Shown here in pieces: positions 30,169 through 42,898 of a stretch of DNA of 64,000 bases. Numbering within the stretch: position 1 is the stretch's first letter; each line of letters starts with the position of its first letter. Source of the DNA: Ooceraea biroi (Eukaryota > Arthropoda > Insecta > Hymenoptera > Formicidae); the NCBI RefSeq assembly GCF_003672135.1, contig NC_039513.1, forward strand, positions 62,001-126,000, read 5' to 3'. A model generated the notes under the pieces. The model saw only the letters and a list, made by a program, of their open reading frames with translations, had not been told where the DNA came from and did not search any database. The position numbers were made by a program, and so were the translations under genes.

Positions 30169-30930
30169 TATTATATAAAAATAAATTATAGAATAATAAA
30201 TTTGTAAATAACAATATTATAATAGACAAACCGAACATCGAACATGTTTCATGTATACGCATACACGTTTTTCCTTTTGGAGCATATATTGTCGAAATTA
30301 TAAAAAACAGAAAACAGTTTTTTAATAAGAAATGAACGGTTTGAAAAGTACTTTATAACATTTCGTAATATTTTGAAAATGTTATAATTTTCTGTAATCC
30401 CCATCGCTTATCGTAATTATTTTATATATTATATATATATATATTCATATATATTTGCGCTTGATATATGAAAATGTTTTCTATTCAGCATTCCTGTCAT
30501 GATCATCACATGTAATAACTTTGTACTTTAAACTGTACTACTTTTCGTAATTTGCTTTGTTATTATTATTTAACTTTTTAAATAATGCTTATATGTATAA
30601 TAAATATAATAAAATGTATAATAAAAATAAATAAATAAAACACAATTCAGCAAATATTATTTACTTATATACATTTTAACAATGTAAGTGTTAAATAATT
30701 GGAAATTATTATTAGTTACTTATATATACGTTGCTTTCGGTTTCGTCACTCATATACTTTAACTGTTAATTTTATACGTTAAGAAACCAAACCGGCAATA
30801 AGAGTGAGAACGCAGTTAATGATGCGTGTTAGTCAACAATTTGTGACTAACCAATTATTACATGCAAGTAATGCACAAGGAATTCTTTCATACATAATTT
30901 AATTAACAAAAGAAATGACAAAAAGTCCTT
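30169..30930. other. AT-rich spacer
   Basis: No coding or structured repeat recognised; short AT microsatellites only. Confidence 0.4.
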
Positions 30931-30935
30931 CATAC

Positions 30936-30964
30936 GTTTCGGCCCCGCTTCTGGCCATCTTCAG
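30936..30964 (-). ncRNA. Hammerhead-core-like motif in Penelope 3' end
   Basis: The minus strand reads CTGAAGA, then TGGCC / loop / GGGGCC forming a 4-bp stem II, then GAAACG. CTGANGA and GAAA are the invariant core of the hammerhead ribozyme, which is known in Penelope-like elements. It lies about 490 bp downstream of Penelope coding on the same strand, where such an end belongs. Stem I and stem III pairing were not proven. Confidence 0.45.
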
Positions 30965-31453
30965 CGATACATAAAGATAACATTTCTTACGATTTTCTTC
31001 CGACAATCAACATTATAAGTCTTTCACTACTCCTCATATCTCCTCAAGTTCAAATGATAATGTAAAATGATGAGAAAAACCAGGAAATTCCAGTATGTAA
31101 ATGTGAATGTGAAGGTACCAACCTCCTGTAATTCAATATATTAACGTTATACTGTTTATTACTAATATAGCGTCCTGAAAGAAACACTCACCACAGTCAT
31201 GAAGAAACATGAGAAACTAACAATTATCACCACAATAGTTCCGAAAAGTTAAATAATACACGCTAAATTGAACAGTAGAAGAGTAAAAGCGTCGTATGAT
31301 ACCAACTATCAGCAGAACAATGAGACTTCGCTGTCTCGAAACATTCAAAATATACCGCAGTCAAAAACACAATAACACTGACATTGAGATAATATACAAC
31401 TCATCGAAGACTAAGTAACCGCGCACATACATAACATTGTCCATAAGACCATA

Positions 31454-31705
31454 CTATAATTTCGATAAAAAAGAGATATAAACATTGTGCAACGATTCAG
31501 TGTCCGTCTGTAGATTAAGTCCATTATCTTGTAACTTTATGTAAATCATCTCTGATATTAACCTTTTTGACAAAAACCTCTCGTTGTCTAGTATCCTGAC
31601 ATTCTCCCAGTCAAATTCATGATTTAAATCAAGTCTATGTTCAGTGATAACGGAATGGGTATCAGTATCTCTCCTGATATGGTTTTTGTTAATTTTATGT
31701 CAAAC
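31454..31705 (-). pseudogene. Penelope-like element GIY-YIG C-terminal coding fragment
   Basis: About 80 residues read INKNHIRRDTDTHSVITEH, RLDLNHEFDWENVRILDNE, RFLSKRLISEMIYIKLQ and NLQTDTESLHNVY, ending at a natural stop. This is the C-terminal half of the GIY-YIG endonuclease region and the end of the Penelope ORF. Upstream (31706 on) the frame is lost, so the RT and the catalytic GIY-YIG residues are gone. Its 3' UTR runs to the motif at 30936. Confidence 0.75.
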
Positions 31706-31719
31706 ACTACCGTGTCTCT
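31702..31719 (-). repeat. GAGACAC hairpin family, copy 2
   Basis: Reads (on minus) AAGAGACACGGTAGTGTTTG. One arm base differs from copy 1. It meets the end of the Penelope frame, so insertion here may have truncated the element. Confidence 0.55.
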
Positions 31720-33475
31720 TAATACACGCTTCTCATAAATAACGATTTATGTGCTTTCAGATAGCATATGTACACTCTTTCATAACAAAAATATTAAGGA
31801 ACATATAAATACTGTTGTGTATACATTAATTACTTTCAACATTATTATTGTAGTTGTTATATTTCAATGATATATGATAACATATGCCGTATATCTGTAC
31901 TAATCGTCATCTCTTATTATGAGAAAGTTCAAGAGAAGGTACTGCGCCTATACGTATCGAGGATAGGCGGTTACAAAATATAGCGCGCACATAGGGTTGT
32001 TTTCATTTACTTTTCGACAAATTCATCTTGCGGAATATAACATTGTTATACATGGCTGAAATGAAAATGCCCCTTCATTTAAATAAAACAAAACTTTTGT
32101 AAAAAAATTATGATAGAGATATACTAAAAATTATAACGTTTTAAAAAATCTCAAAATGCCATTATAAAGTAACCTTAAAAACATTCAGTTTTTATAGAAA
32201 ATTGTTTTCTATCTTTCATAATTTGACATAATCACATATATCATGATGATATATGTTTTGAAAGAATCAATGAATTTTTTTTCATAAGGTTCATCCCCTA
32301 AAAATGCACATGGACATATGTAAAAAAATACGTGTCCCCTATTTTTGTGTATAAATTTTTTGTTTATAAATATCTGGGTATTATATATTGAAGTATAAAG
32401 AATTTACATTTCGCTAATCAATGCTTCTCCAACTTATTTTTTCGCTGGGACTGAGATCAGAAATCAGAAAGAAAAAGAGAGAACGAGTATTGCAAAAACA
32501 ACACGAAAAGAATTGTGAATTGAAACGAGAGAATAGAATATTGGATCAAAAATGGAAGTTTCTCATTCATACTATGAGCATCAATGAGGTCGGCGAGATG
32601 TTTCGGCAGGAATGTGATTATATTATATACTGCCATTATCATGTGCTATTCTTTTATTCTTTCTCTTCTTCTCTTGCTATTGCATCGAAGAAAAACAAAA
32701 ACATACATAGTAGAGTAGACAAAGACGGGACATGGAAATAAATGCATTGAGAAAATAGAGTTTGCATGCGCGGGATTCGATAGATGCACGAAGGAAGTGA
32801 GGGGGGCTGAAGCAGAAGGGTGAGATGAGAGACAGAGTTTATGTCGACGAAGCCAGCGCCGCGACATAGTGCCCCCGATTGCGATATATATATTTTCTCT
32901 CCCAGCCAACCCTATGCTCCCTATCCACCCATACGTTTCCACTCCCCTCTTCTCTTCGTCCTTTCCATTCTTTCCTCGCTTATTTTTCTCCCCGTGGATT
33001 CATCCTTTTGCGTCATCCCTACCCTTCCTGCCTCTTTCATTTCAACTATCCCTACTAGTGGTCCCTTCCCGCATCCCATTTACAAGATTTCACCCCTCTC
33101 TTCTCATCACCCTTCGCCACCGTTGCGTCTTTACTATCGTCCTGCAATGTTCTCTTGGGATTCTCCGGCGTTGCGTACGGATAGGGGTATTGAACGCAAA
33201 GACGGTTCATGGTAAGCGATTCTTGACAGCACTTTTTGTACAAAAAACATATATGGAACCACAGGAAGATGGATGCTTCTTCTATTTTTTCTTTCTTAAA
33301 AATTTCTTAAGAATTTAGAATTCGTTGGGCACATTTTGAATGTAAAATTCTCATATAATTTGCAACGCGTATCGAATGCCCGTGCTTGTATCTTACTCGT
33401 ATCAAGCTCTACAGCGATATATGTATTGTGTGCTCCTCGAAACGTATCTTATATTTTACGCCTGTGCGAGTAAAC
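31720..33475. other. No recognised gene; pyrimidine-rich island at 32840-33240
   Basis: 31720-32400 is AT-rich. 32410-32750 has a 106-codon frame (basic helix RKKKRERVLQKQHEKNCELK) with no family match. 32840-33240 is C/T-rich and GC-higher, with Pro/Ser/Phe-biased frames typical of skewed DNA rather than of a gene. Confidence 0.35.
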
Positions 33476-33724
33476 CATAGGCGTCAGCAGGATTTTTTTA
33501 GGGAGGGGCATGATTCAAAATGTTACTTCTAGAATTAAAATATTTATAATTTAAAATTTATAAACCGTTTGATAGTAAAAGCTTTCTCACCGCGACAAGG
33601 TAGAGGCTGTGCGTTTGTAATCTGGCATCTTTTTTTATTTCAAGGAAGAAAAAATGACTAATTTTAATTGTTTGCTGATTGAATTGAATGCCCGATCTTG
33701 TTGCCTCCCCTGCGGACGCCCATG
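33476..33724. mobile_element. 249-bp hAT MITE, 8-bp duplication GAGTAAAC
   Basis: Ends CATAGGCGTCAGCAGG and CCTGCGGACGCCCATG are inverted repeats. GAGTAAAC flanks both sides exactly (33468-33475, 33725-33732). An 8-bp duplication with such ends is the hAT signature. No coding. Confidence 0.9.
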
Positions 33725-33732
33725 GAGTAAAC

Positions 33733-34283
33733 TATATAATTTGTGTAAGTTCCTAATTTAATTAATAGATATAGGTACCGACATAGCTATTTTAGCGAAA
33801 TTTCAGATGTTTTCATGATATAGTAAAGCACAGAAGAGAGTAAATCAAAAACTATGTTAATATCTCAGGTTAATCAAAATAATAAGGTTAATTAAAATAA
33901 TAAGGATCTTGTCCAGTTTTCGCTACAAGCGAAACACGAGCAACAAGATAGACTATGTATACTTTCGTGAAATCTTTTAATGGGAACAAGCATGTTTATC
34001 TCATCTCCGTAAGAGTTGACATAATTGATTTCTAAATAAATTTAGAATTGATAGCATCCGTGTCTTTTTTACCTCAAAATTATTTTTCAAGAAAAATATT
34101 TAAAAAATGCCAAATATACATATATGCGCCATGGATTTGAACGTATTTTTCTACAAAAAAACATGATATCAGATAATCGCATTAATAAAAAAATATTTTA
34201 TGAAAGAAATTTGGCGTTTCTCGATCTAATAATAAGCAAATTAATAATGATTAATTTTACACGCTAACTTCTATCTTCTTAGA
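33733..34283. other. AT-rich spacer
   Basis: Nothing recognised. TCAGGTTAATCAAAATAATAAGGTTAATTAAAATAATAAGG shows a short local duplication at about 33867-33903. Confidence 0.4.
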
Positions 34284-34345
34284 CAATTCTCTCTCTCTCT
34301 CTCTCTCTCTCTCTGCGCGCGCGCGTGTATGTGTGTATGTGTTAT
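34284..34345. repeat. (CT)n-(GC)n-(GT)n composite microsatellite
   Basis: CT repeats, then GCGCGCGCGCG, then TGTATGTGTGTATG. Alternating purine-pyrimidine DNA of the GC/GT kind can adopt Z form. Confidence 0.9.
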
Positions 34346-34510
34346 GTGTATGTTGCATGAGAGCAAGAGGGAGAGAAAGTGAGGTCCGCCGCAAAGTACA
34401 ACTTGGTAGGATATCGACCAGCGCGCCGGAAGTCTGAGTAGTTGTTGCCATGGAGACGCTCAAGTCAATTTGACTGGGCCAACAGTCAGCAGCATACTGA
34501 TGCACGATAT
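34346..34510 (+). promoter_or_regulatory. GC-rich island with RFX X-box match
   Basis: Local GC is well above the flanks. GTTGCCATGGAGAC at 34444-34457 fits the RFX X-box consensus RYYNYY-N(1-3)-RRNRAC with a 2-bp spacer. RFX sites control cilium genes in insect sensory neurons. No transcript start or coding exon is visible, so promoter function is only inferred. Confidence 0.35.
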
Positions 34511-34791
34511 AGTATCCTATTATTCATATAGTTTTTATACAGTAAAACGTATTTCGCGGTGCGATTCCCCAATGACGATATAGCATATTCGCCTTGGCGA
34601 AACGGAATTCTCCTTTAGGTCATGAAATATCGTGGGCTTGGTGATCTTGTTGAGAATCAAACGAAACTGTCTGCACTTTCCAATATTCTATTTCAATATT
34701 ACGTTTAACTTTCTGAGTAAAATAATTATTTATTTTACTCAGAAAGATAGAATGGTGTTGAGATGTTTAGATGTTTAAAAGTTACCATATG
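34511..34791. other. Spacer with a local inverted repeat
   Basis: ACTTTCTGAGTAAAATAATTAT and TATTTTACTCAGAAAG (34706-34747) form a hairpin; otherwise unassigned. Confidence 0.4.
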
Positions 34792-35087
34792 CAGGGCTGG
34801 ATTAAAGGAGGGGGGCTAAGGGAGGCTATAGCCCTGGGCTTCGCTTATTAGGGGGCCTCATCCGAGCATCATTCAAAAATACTTATTTTCCGAATAACTG
34901 AAAATATTTTTTAAACGTTAATGCAAGATTTTAAATAAACTAAAGGTAATTAAAATTTCATTAGACTTTTATTTTATTACTAGCATTTATTTTACAAACT
35001 TTGTACCTCTCCCCCTCCCCGCTTTTTCGTCAAACGGCTTCCACGGAGCCAATAGCCCCGGGCCTCAAAAACCTAAATTCGGCCCTG
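34792..35087. mobile_element. 296-bp hAT MITE (CAGGGCTGG ends), copy 1
   Basis: Starts CAGGGCTGGATTAAAG and ends CCTAAATTCGGCCCTG. Flanks ACCATATG and GCCATATG agree in seven of eight positions. Interior GGGGCCTCATCCGAGCATCA and ACTAGCATTTATTTTACAAA are shared with the copy at 44972. Non-coding. Confidence 0.88.
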
Positions 35088-35911
35088 GCCATATGCATAC
35101 AGTTCAACAAGATTTACACGTAAGATTATAAATGAGCAAAGAATATGATGCTTTTAAATTGAAGCAGTATCAGGATTATTTATTATTTAATTCGCTTCTT
35201 GTTATTGTAAATAAAGATGGTAAATGTTGCTCGTAAAATATGTTTGTATATCAAATCGATTTTTATATATTTGAATTGCAAAAATTGCCGATGTTTCTCC
35301 TAAAAGCATTCGTATATACATCCATCAAATCAGTTTAAGCGCATTGCATATTATACATACAATGCAGATAACATTGAATAAGAAACGAAGTTTGTTAGAG
35401 GATCAAAGTTGATCTTTCAAACTAGTCCTTTGCATTTAATGGTAAGTGCGCGCTAAAAATAGAATTTTATGCTGATTTTTTGCTTTTAAGCATTTGCCGT
35501 CGTAAAATAAAATTAAGAAAATTGAACAAAAAATAGTGTTTTTGTAAACATGAGTAACCAAATTTATGATAACTTATAACATTTTCTTCATTTTTATAAA
35601 TCTATGAGGAATAAAATTCGAGATTTTGTTTAAAAATTTCGAACATATGATCAAAACAGAAACGCGATTTGTTGCGAAATTTTCTCAGGATTTGCGGCAT
35701 CGCAGACACCTGTTGGCTGCCGATTAAAGACTCACTTTGAAGGTTATTCGAAATACCACGCGTAACTTTGAACTTAATTCGTCTGTGATTTACCATAGCA
35801 TTGGTGAAGTGTGTCGGTCGGTCTCAATTTATTTTCCTTTGTCTGTGCGCCTGATAATGTCCCTGTGCTTTAACTATAACATTGAACTTATTAAACTTTA
35901 GATATCATTAA
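35088..35911. other. AT-rich spacer
   Basis: No gene or clear repeat recognised. Confidence 0.4.
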
Positions 35912-36630
35912 CCCTTTCAGGGACACTGGTACATATATGTATCACTTACATTGCCGCAGTTTTATTATTGTTGCTCTTACAATTTGGCCATAATAATCGT
36001 ACCTTTTTATTGTTTTGACTTCTAAATACTTGTCCTTCAAGTTTAATTAATATTTTTATTTATTACAATAATTAACAATTATTATGAACAAACAAAGTTG
36101 AGAAAATAGCGTTTTCTTTCATTTTAATTCATCCCTGACGACACAAATGAAGATGGGAAGCTAAAACAATTACTGAATATATTTGATACCTCCTACTAGT
36201 ATATATAATTTTTGCATATTTTTTCGAAGGTTCAATTTTTTATAAATAAATAAACAATTATATATTTTTGCGAAATAAGTGAGAAATGTGCACCTTTCGC
36301 TCAAATATATATTGAAAAAATATTACAAGTTGAGTTTTTTACTTTCAAAATCATAATACATATAAATAATATATATTAAGATAAATATAATACAAGAATA
36401 TACATATAACAATGTAAAACATTTGGAATCTTTTATCTTGCTTCTGAAAGTGTGATAGGTCATTTTAATAGTATTTTTTCCGTAGATTACGAATCTGAAA
36501 ACAGAAATGTTCCATCACCTCACGTTTTTGAAAACAACGGGCTCAAAAAGTAAAAAAACGGCGGTCATATTAGATTCATCATATTGAATTTTTCAAATCT
36601 GACTTCAGATTCGTAATCAGCGATCAGAAA
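35912..36630. mobile_element. piggyBac-like TTAA element, one end lost
   Basis: TTAA (35908-35911) then CCCTTTCAGGGACACTGGTA. The following 700 bp are the inverted homologue of 62066-62836, recognisable all through (CTTGCTTCTGAAAGTGTGAT, TCCTACTAGTATATATAATT, GAATCTGAAAACAGAAATGT). Similarity stops at about 36630 (CAGCGATCAGAAA), so the second terminus is missing. AT-rich and non-coding. Confidence 0.8.
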
Positions 36631-36902
36631 TTTGAATATAAAAACGTAATCGAAATTGAACATAAACTATGAATATATTTTTTGTAACATCAGATGCAAT
36701 GGAAGAAATATTGTATACAGGCCAACATTGCGCATAGCATGTGCACAAAGAGCATATCATAACATAATATAACATTCTGCTTAACACTCTGTAATCAGAA
36801 AACTGTTAGGATTATTCATGATGGTTAGCGACTCGTCAATCTGGTGGTACGCAGTATATCATGTATACGAGACAATATAAACTTTCGGTATCACACAAAA
36901 CG
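36631..36902. other. AT-rich spacer
   Basis: Nothing recognised. Confidence 0.35.
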
Positions 36903-37360
36903 CAATGACAATGTGAAGAGGGAAAGTGAAGAGAAAAAAGGGCGAGAAAGAAAGTAAACAAAAAAAAAACGATATAGGAGAAAGAAACGGAAGAGACTAG
37001 AGAGAATGTCAAATTGTGCTGAAAATGAAAAAAAGAGGAGGAAGAAAGAAAGATAGAACTACGATTGGAGGAAAAACAGAAAGAGAGGGGGTGGTGGAAG
37101 GAGGGGAAGGAGTGCGGAGGAAGGAGTAAGGGAGAGAAGATGAGAGGAAGGAGAAGAGGAAGAAAAAGGAGAGAAGGGGAAAGGGAAGTTAACCGAGGGA
37201 TAGAGGGAGAAATGGGAGAGGGGAGGAAGAAATAGGAGAAGGGGGAAATGGAGAAAGAAGGAAAGAGGGAGGAGGAGGAGGAGAGAGAAAGAGGGAAAGG
37301 GAGAGGGAGAGAGGGAGAGAGAGGAGAGGGAGGGAGGGAGGGAGAGAGAGAGAGAGAGAT
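36903..37360. repeat. Polypurine tract, ~460 bp
   Basis: The plus strand is almost all A and G (GAGGGAAAGTGAAGAG..., then GGGAGGGAGGGAGGGAGAG). Open frames on the complement are Ser/Leu/Pro/Phe-only artefacts. The tract ends in a pure (GA)n run at about 37341-37359. Confidence 0.9.
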
Positions 37361-38900
37361 TGGAGTTGTTGGTACTTCTACCTGATCTCTTATCCCCATT
37401 CCTATCTCTACCCATCGTTTCTGAAGCGCCCCTTAGCATACTGGCTTGTTCCCACGTCCCTGTACCTTCATCCTTGCTCCTCGTATAACACTACCACCCA
37501 CTTATCCACCCCACCAACCGACCATACCACACAGTAACACCTCGACCGACAGATCAATACCTACGAACTATCAAGCTGTTCCCAGATTATGTTTCTATCC
37601 GACTACTTCGAAAATTGAGTGGCTGCGCGTGCATGTCGGTTAGTGATTACATTTGATGCACGTACATACGACGTATATCCGCGTGTAAATATTAAACACT
37701 GCAACTATACACGACAACAAACTGTGCGGATTCATTCAATGAATATTGAGTTCATTCATAAATAAATTTCATTTTACTTAGCAAACTAAATTTTTATGTT
37801 TCAGAAACAATAAAATTTACAATAAAACGTAATCTGTGATATGTCCATTATTACAACTTGCAACAATTAAAAAATAATTAAATATCATGAGTGATATTGG
37901 TTTCTCAGAAAAAGTAATTCAGTAATTAATCATTAATCTATAGCTGAATTTATTTATAAATTAACCTTATAATTTCACAAATATCGTAAGTTCTTCGACC
38001 GTATCTTATAATTTCAATCACACGTCGCTTTTTACATCGTTTCATGCATACGTGTCTCTAATGAGGAAATTCCAATTTATATCTACATAAGAAATATTTA
38101 CTTTGCATAGGACATACACACACACACACGCGCGCGCGCACGTACGTGTGCATACGCACGCACACATAACACAAATTATTGATCTATAAAGAAGCGCCAA
38201 TCACATCATCCTATTACATTAAATATTGCTTAGAATAAGTTTCATAGCGACCTCGTCGATGTTATAATTCTTTTCCTTTTCAACAGTTAATTTGAGCAAC
38301 AAAGACAAAATAACACTGGCATCATCATCACTGGTTATTACATAAAATTTACTCTGATGAATTAAAAGAGCATAAGCATAAACAATTTTTTTCTTCTATT
38401 ACGTCCAATAGACTTGACTGTTTCTTTCTTTCTTTCGGAAGCTGCGTCCTATAGAAAATCTTTTTATTTACTGAGCTGAGTAAGATTCCCTAACAAACGC
38501 CAACACGGTATCATTTTTGTTTATTTCCAAATTAATGTCCTATAGAAAATCTTTTTATGAGTTGATTAAGGAGAAGCTGAAGTCGTCTGTATTACCGACG
38601 GGGTGAGTGATTTTTTAAATAGATCTTTTCATTGATTGCGCAGAATGAAAAATCCTTTTGCACGATATCAAGGAACTAATCTTGTGTCTGTTTTACTCTT
38701 GGGACACGATGTTACACAAAATTGTAGCGCACAGAACTCTTTTTATTTACACTTCTAAATTCACTTCTAAAAGCATCCTCGTATTTCTCCATTGTGTCCT
38801 CACACCGCTAGACAGCTAGAGTTTGTGCATACAAAGCCCATAACTTTCATATTAGGCAAATTAATGTAATGAGGTTAGGTCACAAACCAATAACAAAACT
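37361..38900. other. Mixed non-coding DNA
   Basis: 37370-37640 is C-rich and unassigned; 37640-38100 is AT-rich; a (CA)n(CG)n run is at 38116-38147. GTCCTATAGAAAATCTTTTT occurs at 38447 and again at 38537, a 22-bp direct repeat 90 bp apart. No gene recognised. Confidence 0.4.
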
Positions 38901-39640
38901 GCAATTTTTGAACTTTTTTTGATTTTGAATATAAAGTCCTGTCTCGCGGACTTTCTTACTATGTATACTTCATTTGTGGAAAAGGATTTTTTATTCTGTG
39001 CAACCAATATAATATGTGAGAGGGTCTTTGTTGCGCCCTTTCTTTCCCGAGCCCACCCGAGTTTCGGAGCTCTATACGTAATACTTCTATTAATTCTTAT
39101 TTTTCTTAACAAATTTTATATTATTTAGTGACGAAGATATTTAGCGTGATTTAAGGAGGGACATTGTGACGGTTTCAAAAAGTCGAGTTTTTTGCATTTT
39201 CTTACTTAATCTTAATCTTGGGATTTTGAAAGTATGTCCCTCAAAGAGTATATTAAAATTCACAATATTAACGGAGTTTTCATAAAATAACAATTTTTGT
39301 AAAGTAGCATAAGGTTGGTCGCATTCGGTCGCATGCTACCTGAAAATACTCGCCTCAAGATGTCTAATTCTAACTGACACCACTGCTAAATGACATCGTT
39401 AATGCAGTCACTTCGATTTATACAGATTTAAGTGATAAGAAGCTGAAAAATGTGGTTTTTGATTAGGTAGTTTTACTCAAAATAATAATTAGAGAGCTTC
39501 AATAGCCTATACCTTAAGGAAGCGCTCCAAAAACAACATGGAGTGGGACTGTGGTCAAAATCACTACGTACTTAGCCATGTACATACTTAATGGAGGCTA
39601 CACGGACATATTGACAAATAATGAAGCGTTGGATATTTGG
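38901..39640. other. Unassigned
   Basis: Short frames without family resemblance. GGTTGGTCGCATTCGGTCGCA at about 39310 is a small direct repeat. Confidence 0.3.
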
Positions 39641-40010
39641 ATATAAAAATTGGATATAAAAATAGCTGCACAGTATCAATCGCAAGGACGAACACCGAAT
39701 CTCCGCTGCCAAGATCCGAGCAGGAGACCACGCGTAAGTAGATTGCTGAAAAAACACACGAGAAGCGAGGCCAAAGCTGCCACTGAAGCAGAAGGCCTCT
39801 TATATGCATCCGGATTGGACGCGCTTTGGTTTGTTATGAAAGTCAATCATTCTATATAAAATATAATAATAAAGAGTTGTAAAACTTTAAACGCGTTTTT
39901 CTCCAAATTACATTTTCATAGTTGGACGTCCGTATCTCGGCCAATTTTTATCTGAATGACTCGCAATTTGGATAGAATATGTATAATTATATTATCTTAA
40001 ATTAAGCGTA
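39641..40010 (+). mobile_element. Fragment related to the 10910-12154 TTAA element
   Basis: Plus-strand text encodes KAATEAEGLLYASGLD, the counterpart of the peptide end at 11540. AAACTTTAAACGCGTTTTTC with CCAAATTACATTTTC matches, inverted, the 11420-11480 stretch, followed by a similar CGTATCTCGGCC/CTCGAGATATCG region. No terminal repeats visible here. Confidence 0.55.
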
Positions 40011-40720
40011 GCAGCTTTTCGATTGGACAATTTGGTTTTGAAAAACAATTAAGAAAGTGAGAAATTGTGACTAAATATCGAACTGTTATTTTTTGAACTA
40101 CGCCATTTTGTTTCAGATTCATGTTTCAAAAAATCCGTATGTTTAATCGAAACTACTTTTAACTGAAACTATTCATATAGTTTAAAATCAAAAGTCATCA
40201 AAAGTTTTTATTTTAAGTCTGTTTTAGACTATGCAATACGAGTATATATTACGCTAGATTTGACGCAATTTTTAAAGCAAGAAATATTGCAGAATATCAT
40301 ACACAAATTGCAAACAAATTCTAGGGTAAACTAGGGTATGATGGCGATAAAGGTGGCGGAAAAGATAGGCTGTAATTTCTCCAATAATTGTTAAATAGTG
40401 TGTTTTGGTAGTCAATCTCAAAGATAATTAATATTTACAGTAATTAATGTACTGTATAAACTATTCGAAATAACAATATTGTGAATAATGTATAATATGT
40501 TTACTTTCGACTGCCTGCAAAGTTTTTCACGTCTCTAAAAGCTGCTATAACGTGAAATAAATTATAGTTAAGTTGCCGTAATCAACGTTAGATTCATAAT
40601 AAAGGTATGTAAATTATAATTTGACCTATAACTTGTATTTTCGTTATTACTATTTTTTATTTATAAATACTATGACCATCTTACGTCAGTACTGATGGCT
40701 TTCGGTTAGATACCGCGTTC
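40011..40720. other. AT-rich spacer
   Basis: Nothing recognised. Confidence 0.35.
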
Positions 40721-40740
40721 CATGACAGCTTGGTGCCGAC

Positions 40741-40771
40741 GTTTCACAGACATTGCAGTCCGCATCATCAG
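40741..40771 (-). ncRNA. Hammerhead-core-like motif, Penelope-type 3' end
   Basis: On minus: CTGATGA, then CGGAC/loop/GTCTG able to pair as stem II, then GAAACGTC. This is the canonical core CUGAUGA-GAAA with a GUC following, as in Penelope-type hammerheads. About 250 bp of related 3' sequence (to 41050) precede it on the minus strand, without recognisable coding. Confidence 0.45.
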
Positions 40772-41145
40772 GGCTGAACTCCGATACTGAATTCCCTTGG
40801 CAATAGTCCTTATATATCCATATTAATTAATCGATTAATCGATCAACGTTTCTCTCTTTCAAGTTTAAGGAAAGATTCTTCTCCGAGTTTTCATTAAATT
40901 TCGAGTTTGTTTTAATGCTTTTTTGTCCGATGCATTAATGCGAGAGTGATTTATATATTCGAATCGGGGTGAAGGGTTTCAATTAAAAACCGGGAGGGCC
41001 GCATGCCAAATGGGATTTACCTGAGAACCTTTATCACGGTTCAGGTTGTCAGGATTTAAAATTTCTAAACCTTATTATTAGATTAATATTAATATTAAGA
41101 TTAATATTAAGGTACCATATTATTACATATGTGATGATCATGAAA

Positions 41146-41176
<31 letters not shown>

Positions 41177-41487
41177 TGTACATTATAAATATTTATATAC
41201 AACTACTTATATTTTAAATATACAATAATTATTCAATAAATATACAATAACAATTCCTAAAGAATTAATTAATAATAATATATATTACATATCGCTTTGC
41301 TTATTTGCTCATTTATTCTCTTTTATTAATCCTCATTTTGTCATCCTTTTGTTACAGTATTGTAGAAAAACATTTTTTATACTTTAAACCTTTATGGAAA
41401 AGTTGTGTAAGATATTAATACGTTTTTCACATATTGTATAATGTTATTCTGCTAAATGTTTATTTGAAAAATGTTTTTATATCTTTA
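40772..41487. other. Probable Penelope 3' remnant then AT microsatellites
   Basis: 40772-41050 is GC-richer and leads into the motif above on the minus strand. 41150-41177 is an (AT)n run; the rest is AT-rich. Confidence 0.35.
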
Positions 41488-41491
41488 TTAA

Positions 41492-41509
41492 GAGACACGG
41501 TAGTGTCTC
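41492..41509 (+). repeat. GAGACAC hairpin family, copy 3
   Basis: GAGACACGGTAGTGTCTC, a perfect 7-bp stem, then GCGCCAAATATACGCGCAGC, matching copy 1. Confidence 0.7.
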
Positions 41510-42880
41510 GCGCCAAATATACGCGCAGCGAGACCGCACCGTGATAATTTAGACGATACACGCTTCGAAAAAATATCGATTTTTTTCAGAGGTCGACATT
41601 TCACCTCTCGACAATATGTATAAAAAGATGCATGTTCTCTGATTAAGTCTACATTACAACATGTTTTAAACTTATCAAAATCAGAGATGGACACCTCCTG
41701 ATTGAGTGAGTTTCCTGATTGATTAAACAACGAATGGACAGACAGGGGACTGAAAAAATTATAACACTGAAAAATGACTGAGAAAATTATGACATTGAAA
41801 AATGTTATATGTCTTTTATCACTTTTGTTCCTTATTATGCCGTTATATTACACTGTCATTACTTTACACTCATATATAATGAAACAGTATAATTTTTCAG
41901 AATCAAGCGACTTTATAATTGTATGCGCGTTATATCAAATTAAAGAACAACAGGTGTCTCAGCTCATCACCCAATGTATCTCGCATTAAAATAGTGTAAC
42001 GGACGGAATGTATATTATATATTATATATTATATATATATATATATATATAATATTATATGTATATAATATTATTATCACAAATTTGGATCTTTATGTTT
42101 ATCATTTCAGATGCCAAGTAGAATTAAACATGCAGTTATACAAAATTTAACAAAGATTTTGTCTAGATCAGTCAAAAAGTTATATTGTATATTTCATTAT
42201 TGACAGAAAAAAAATACATCCTTATAAAAGAGTATGAAAAATAATTTAATTTGTTATTGATCTCGCCCAGTACTGCATAATTAAAATAATATTTTAAGCT
42301 CATGAAATATTATATTATCCAGAAATTCTTTGAATTACATTTTTTAGTTATTTTTCAGATTGATGTTGTTAAGATTAATCTTATTAGAAAAAGAAGCCGA
42401 AAAATAATCAATAATTGCAGTGATTAAAAGGAGAGCGCGATAAATGTTACATATACGAGATTATTTTTATTCTTTTATATATTTTTCCTCTTTTATTTTA
42501 TAGGAAAAGTATATAAATAAATTTTTGGTTTAAATTTAATTAAGACAATATCGTTTTTTATGCTATCGCAATTCCCCATTATCAAACTGTGGGAAGAAAT
42601 TGATTTCACATACTAACAGGATACTTATTTCAGAAAACAATGTGCCAATTCATTAACTGAGTTTACAAAAATTATGTATACGTAGTGCTTAGAAACGTTA
42701 GTTAGACTATTCTTAACAAGAATACTCAGCAAAAATCAAAATAGATCACTGATAAAATTGACCGATGTCATAAATGACATTAACGGCATGCGAAATAATA
42801 TGAAGTTCAAAATCTATGCATTTCCTTTCTTTTGCGTGATAGGAAGACCTTACAACATACGGTACATAAGTATCTATCAA
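41510..42880. other. AT-rich DNA
   Basis: An (AT)n palindromic run is at 42011-42065. No gene recognised; an 80-codon minus frame at 41488-41730 overlaps the hairpin and has no family match. Confidence 0.35.
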
Positions 42881-42898
42881 GAGACACGATAGTGTTTC
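42881..42898 (+). repeat. GAGACAC hairpin family, copy 4
   Basis: GAGACACGATAGTGTTTC then GCGTCAAGT; two positions differ from copy 3. Confidence 0.6.

Noticed and set aside
32841..33318. 124- and 149-codon frames
   Set aside because: Pyrimidine-rich DNA, no conserved domain, overlapping frames equally open.
36836..37439. 187- and 126-codon minus frames
   Set aside because: Complement of the polypurine tract.
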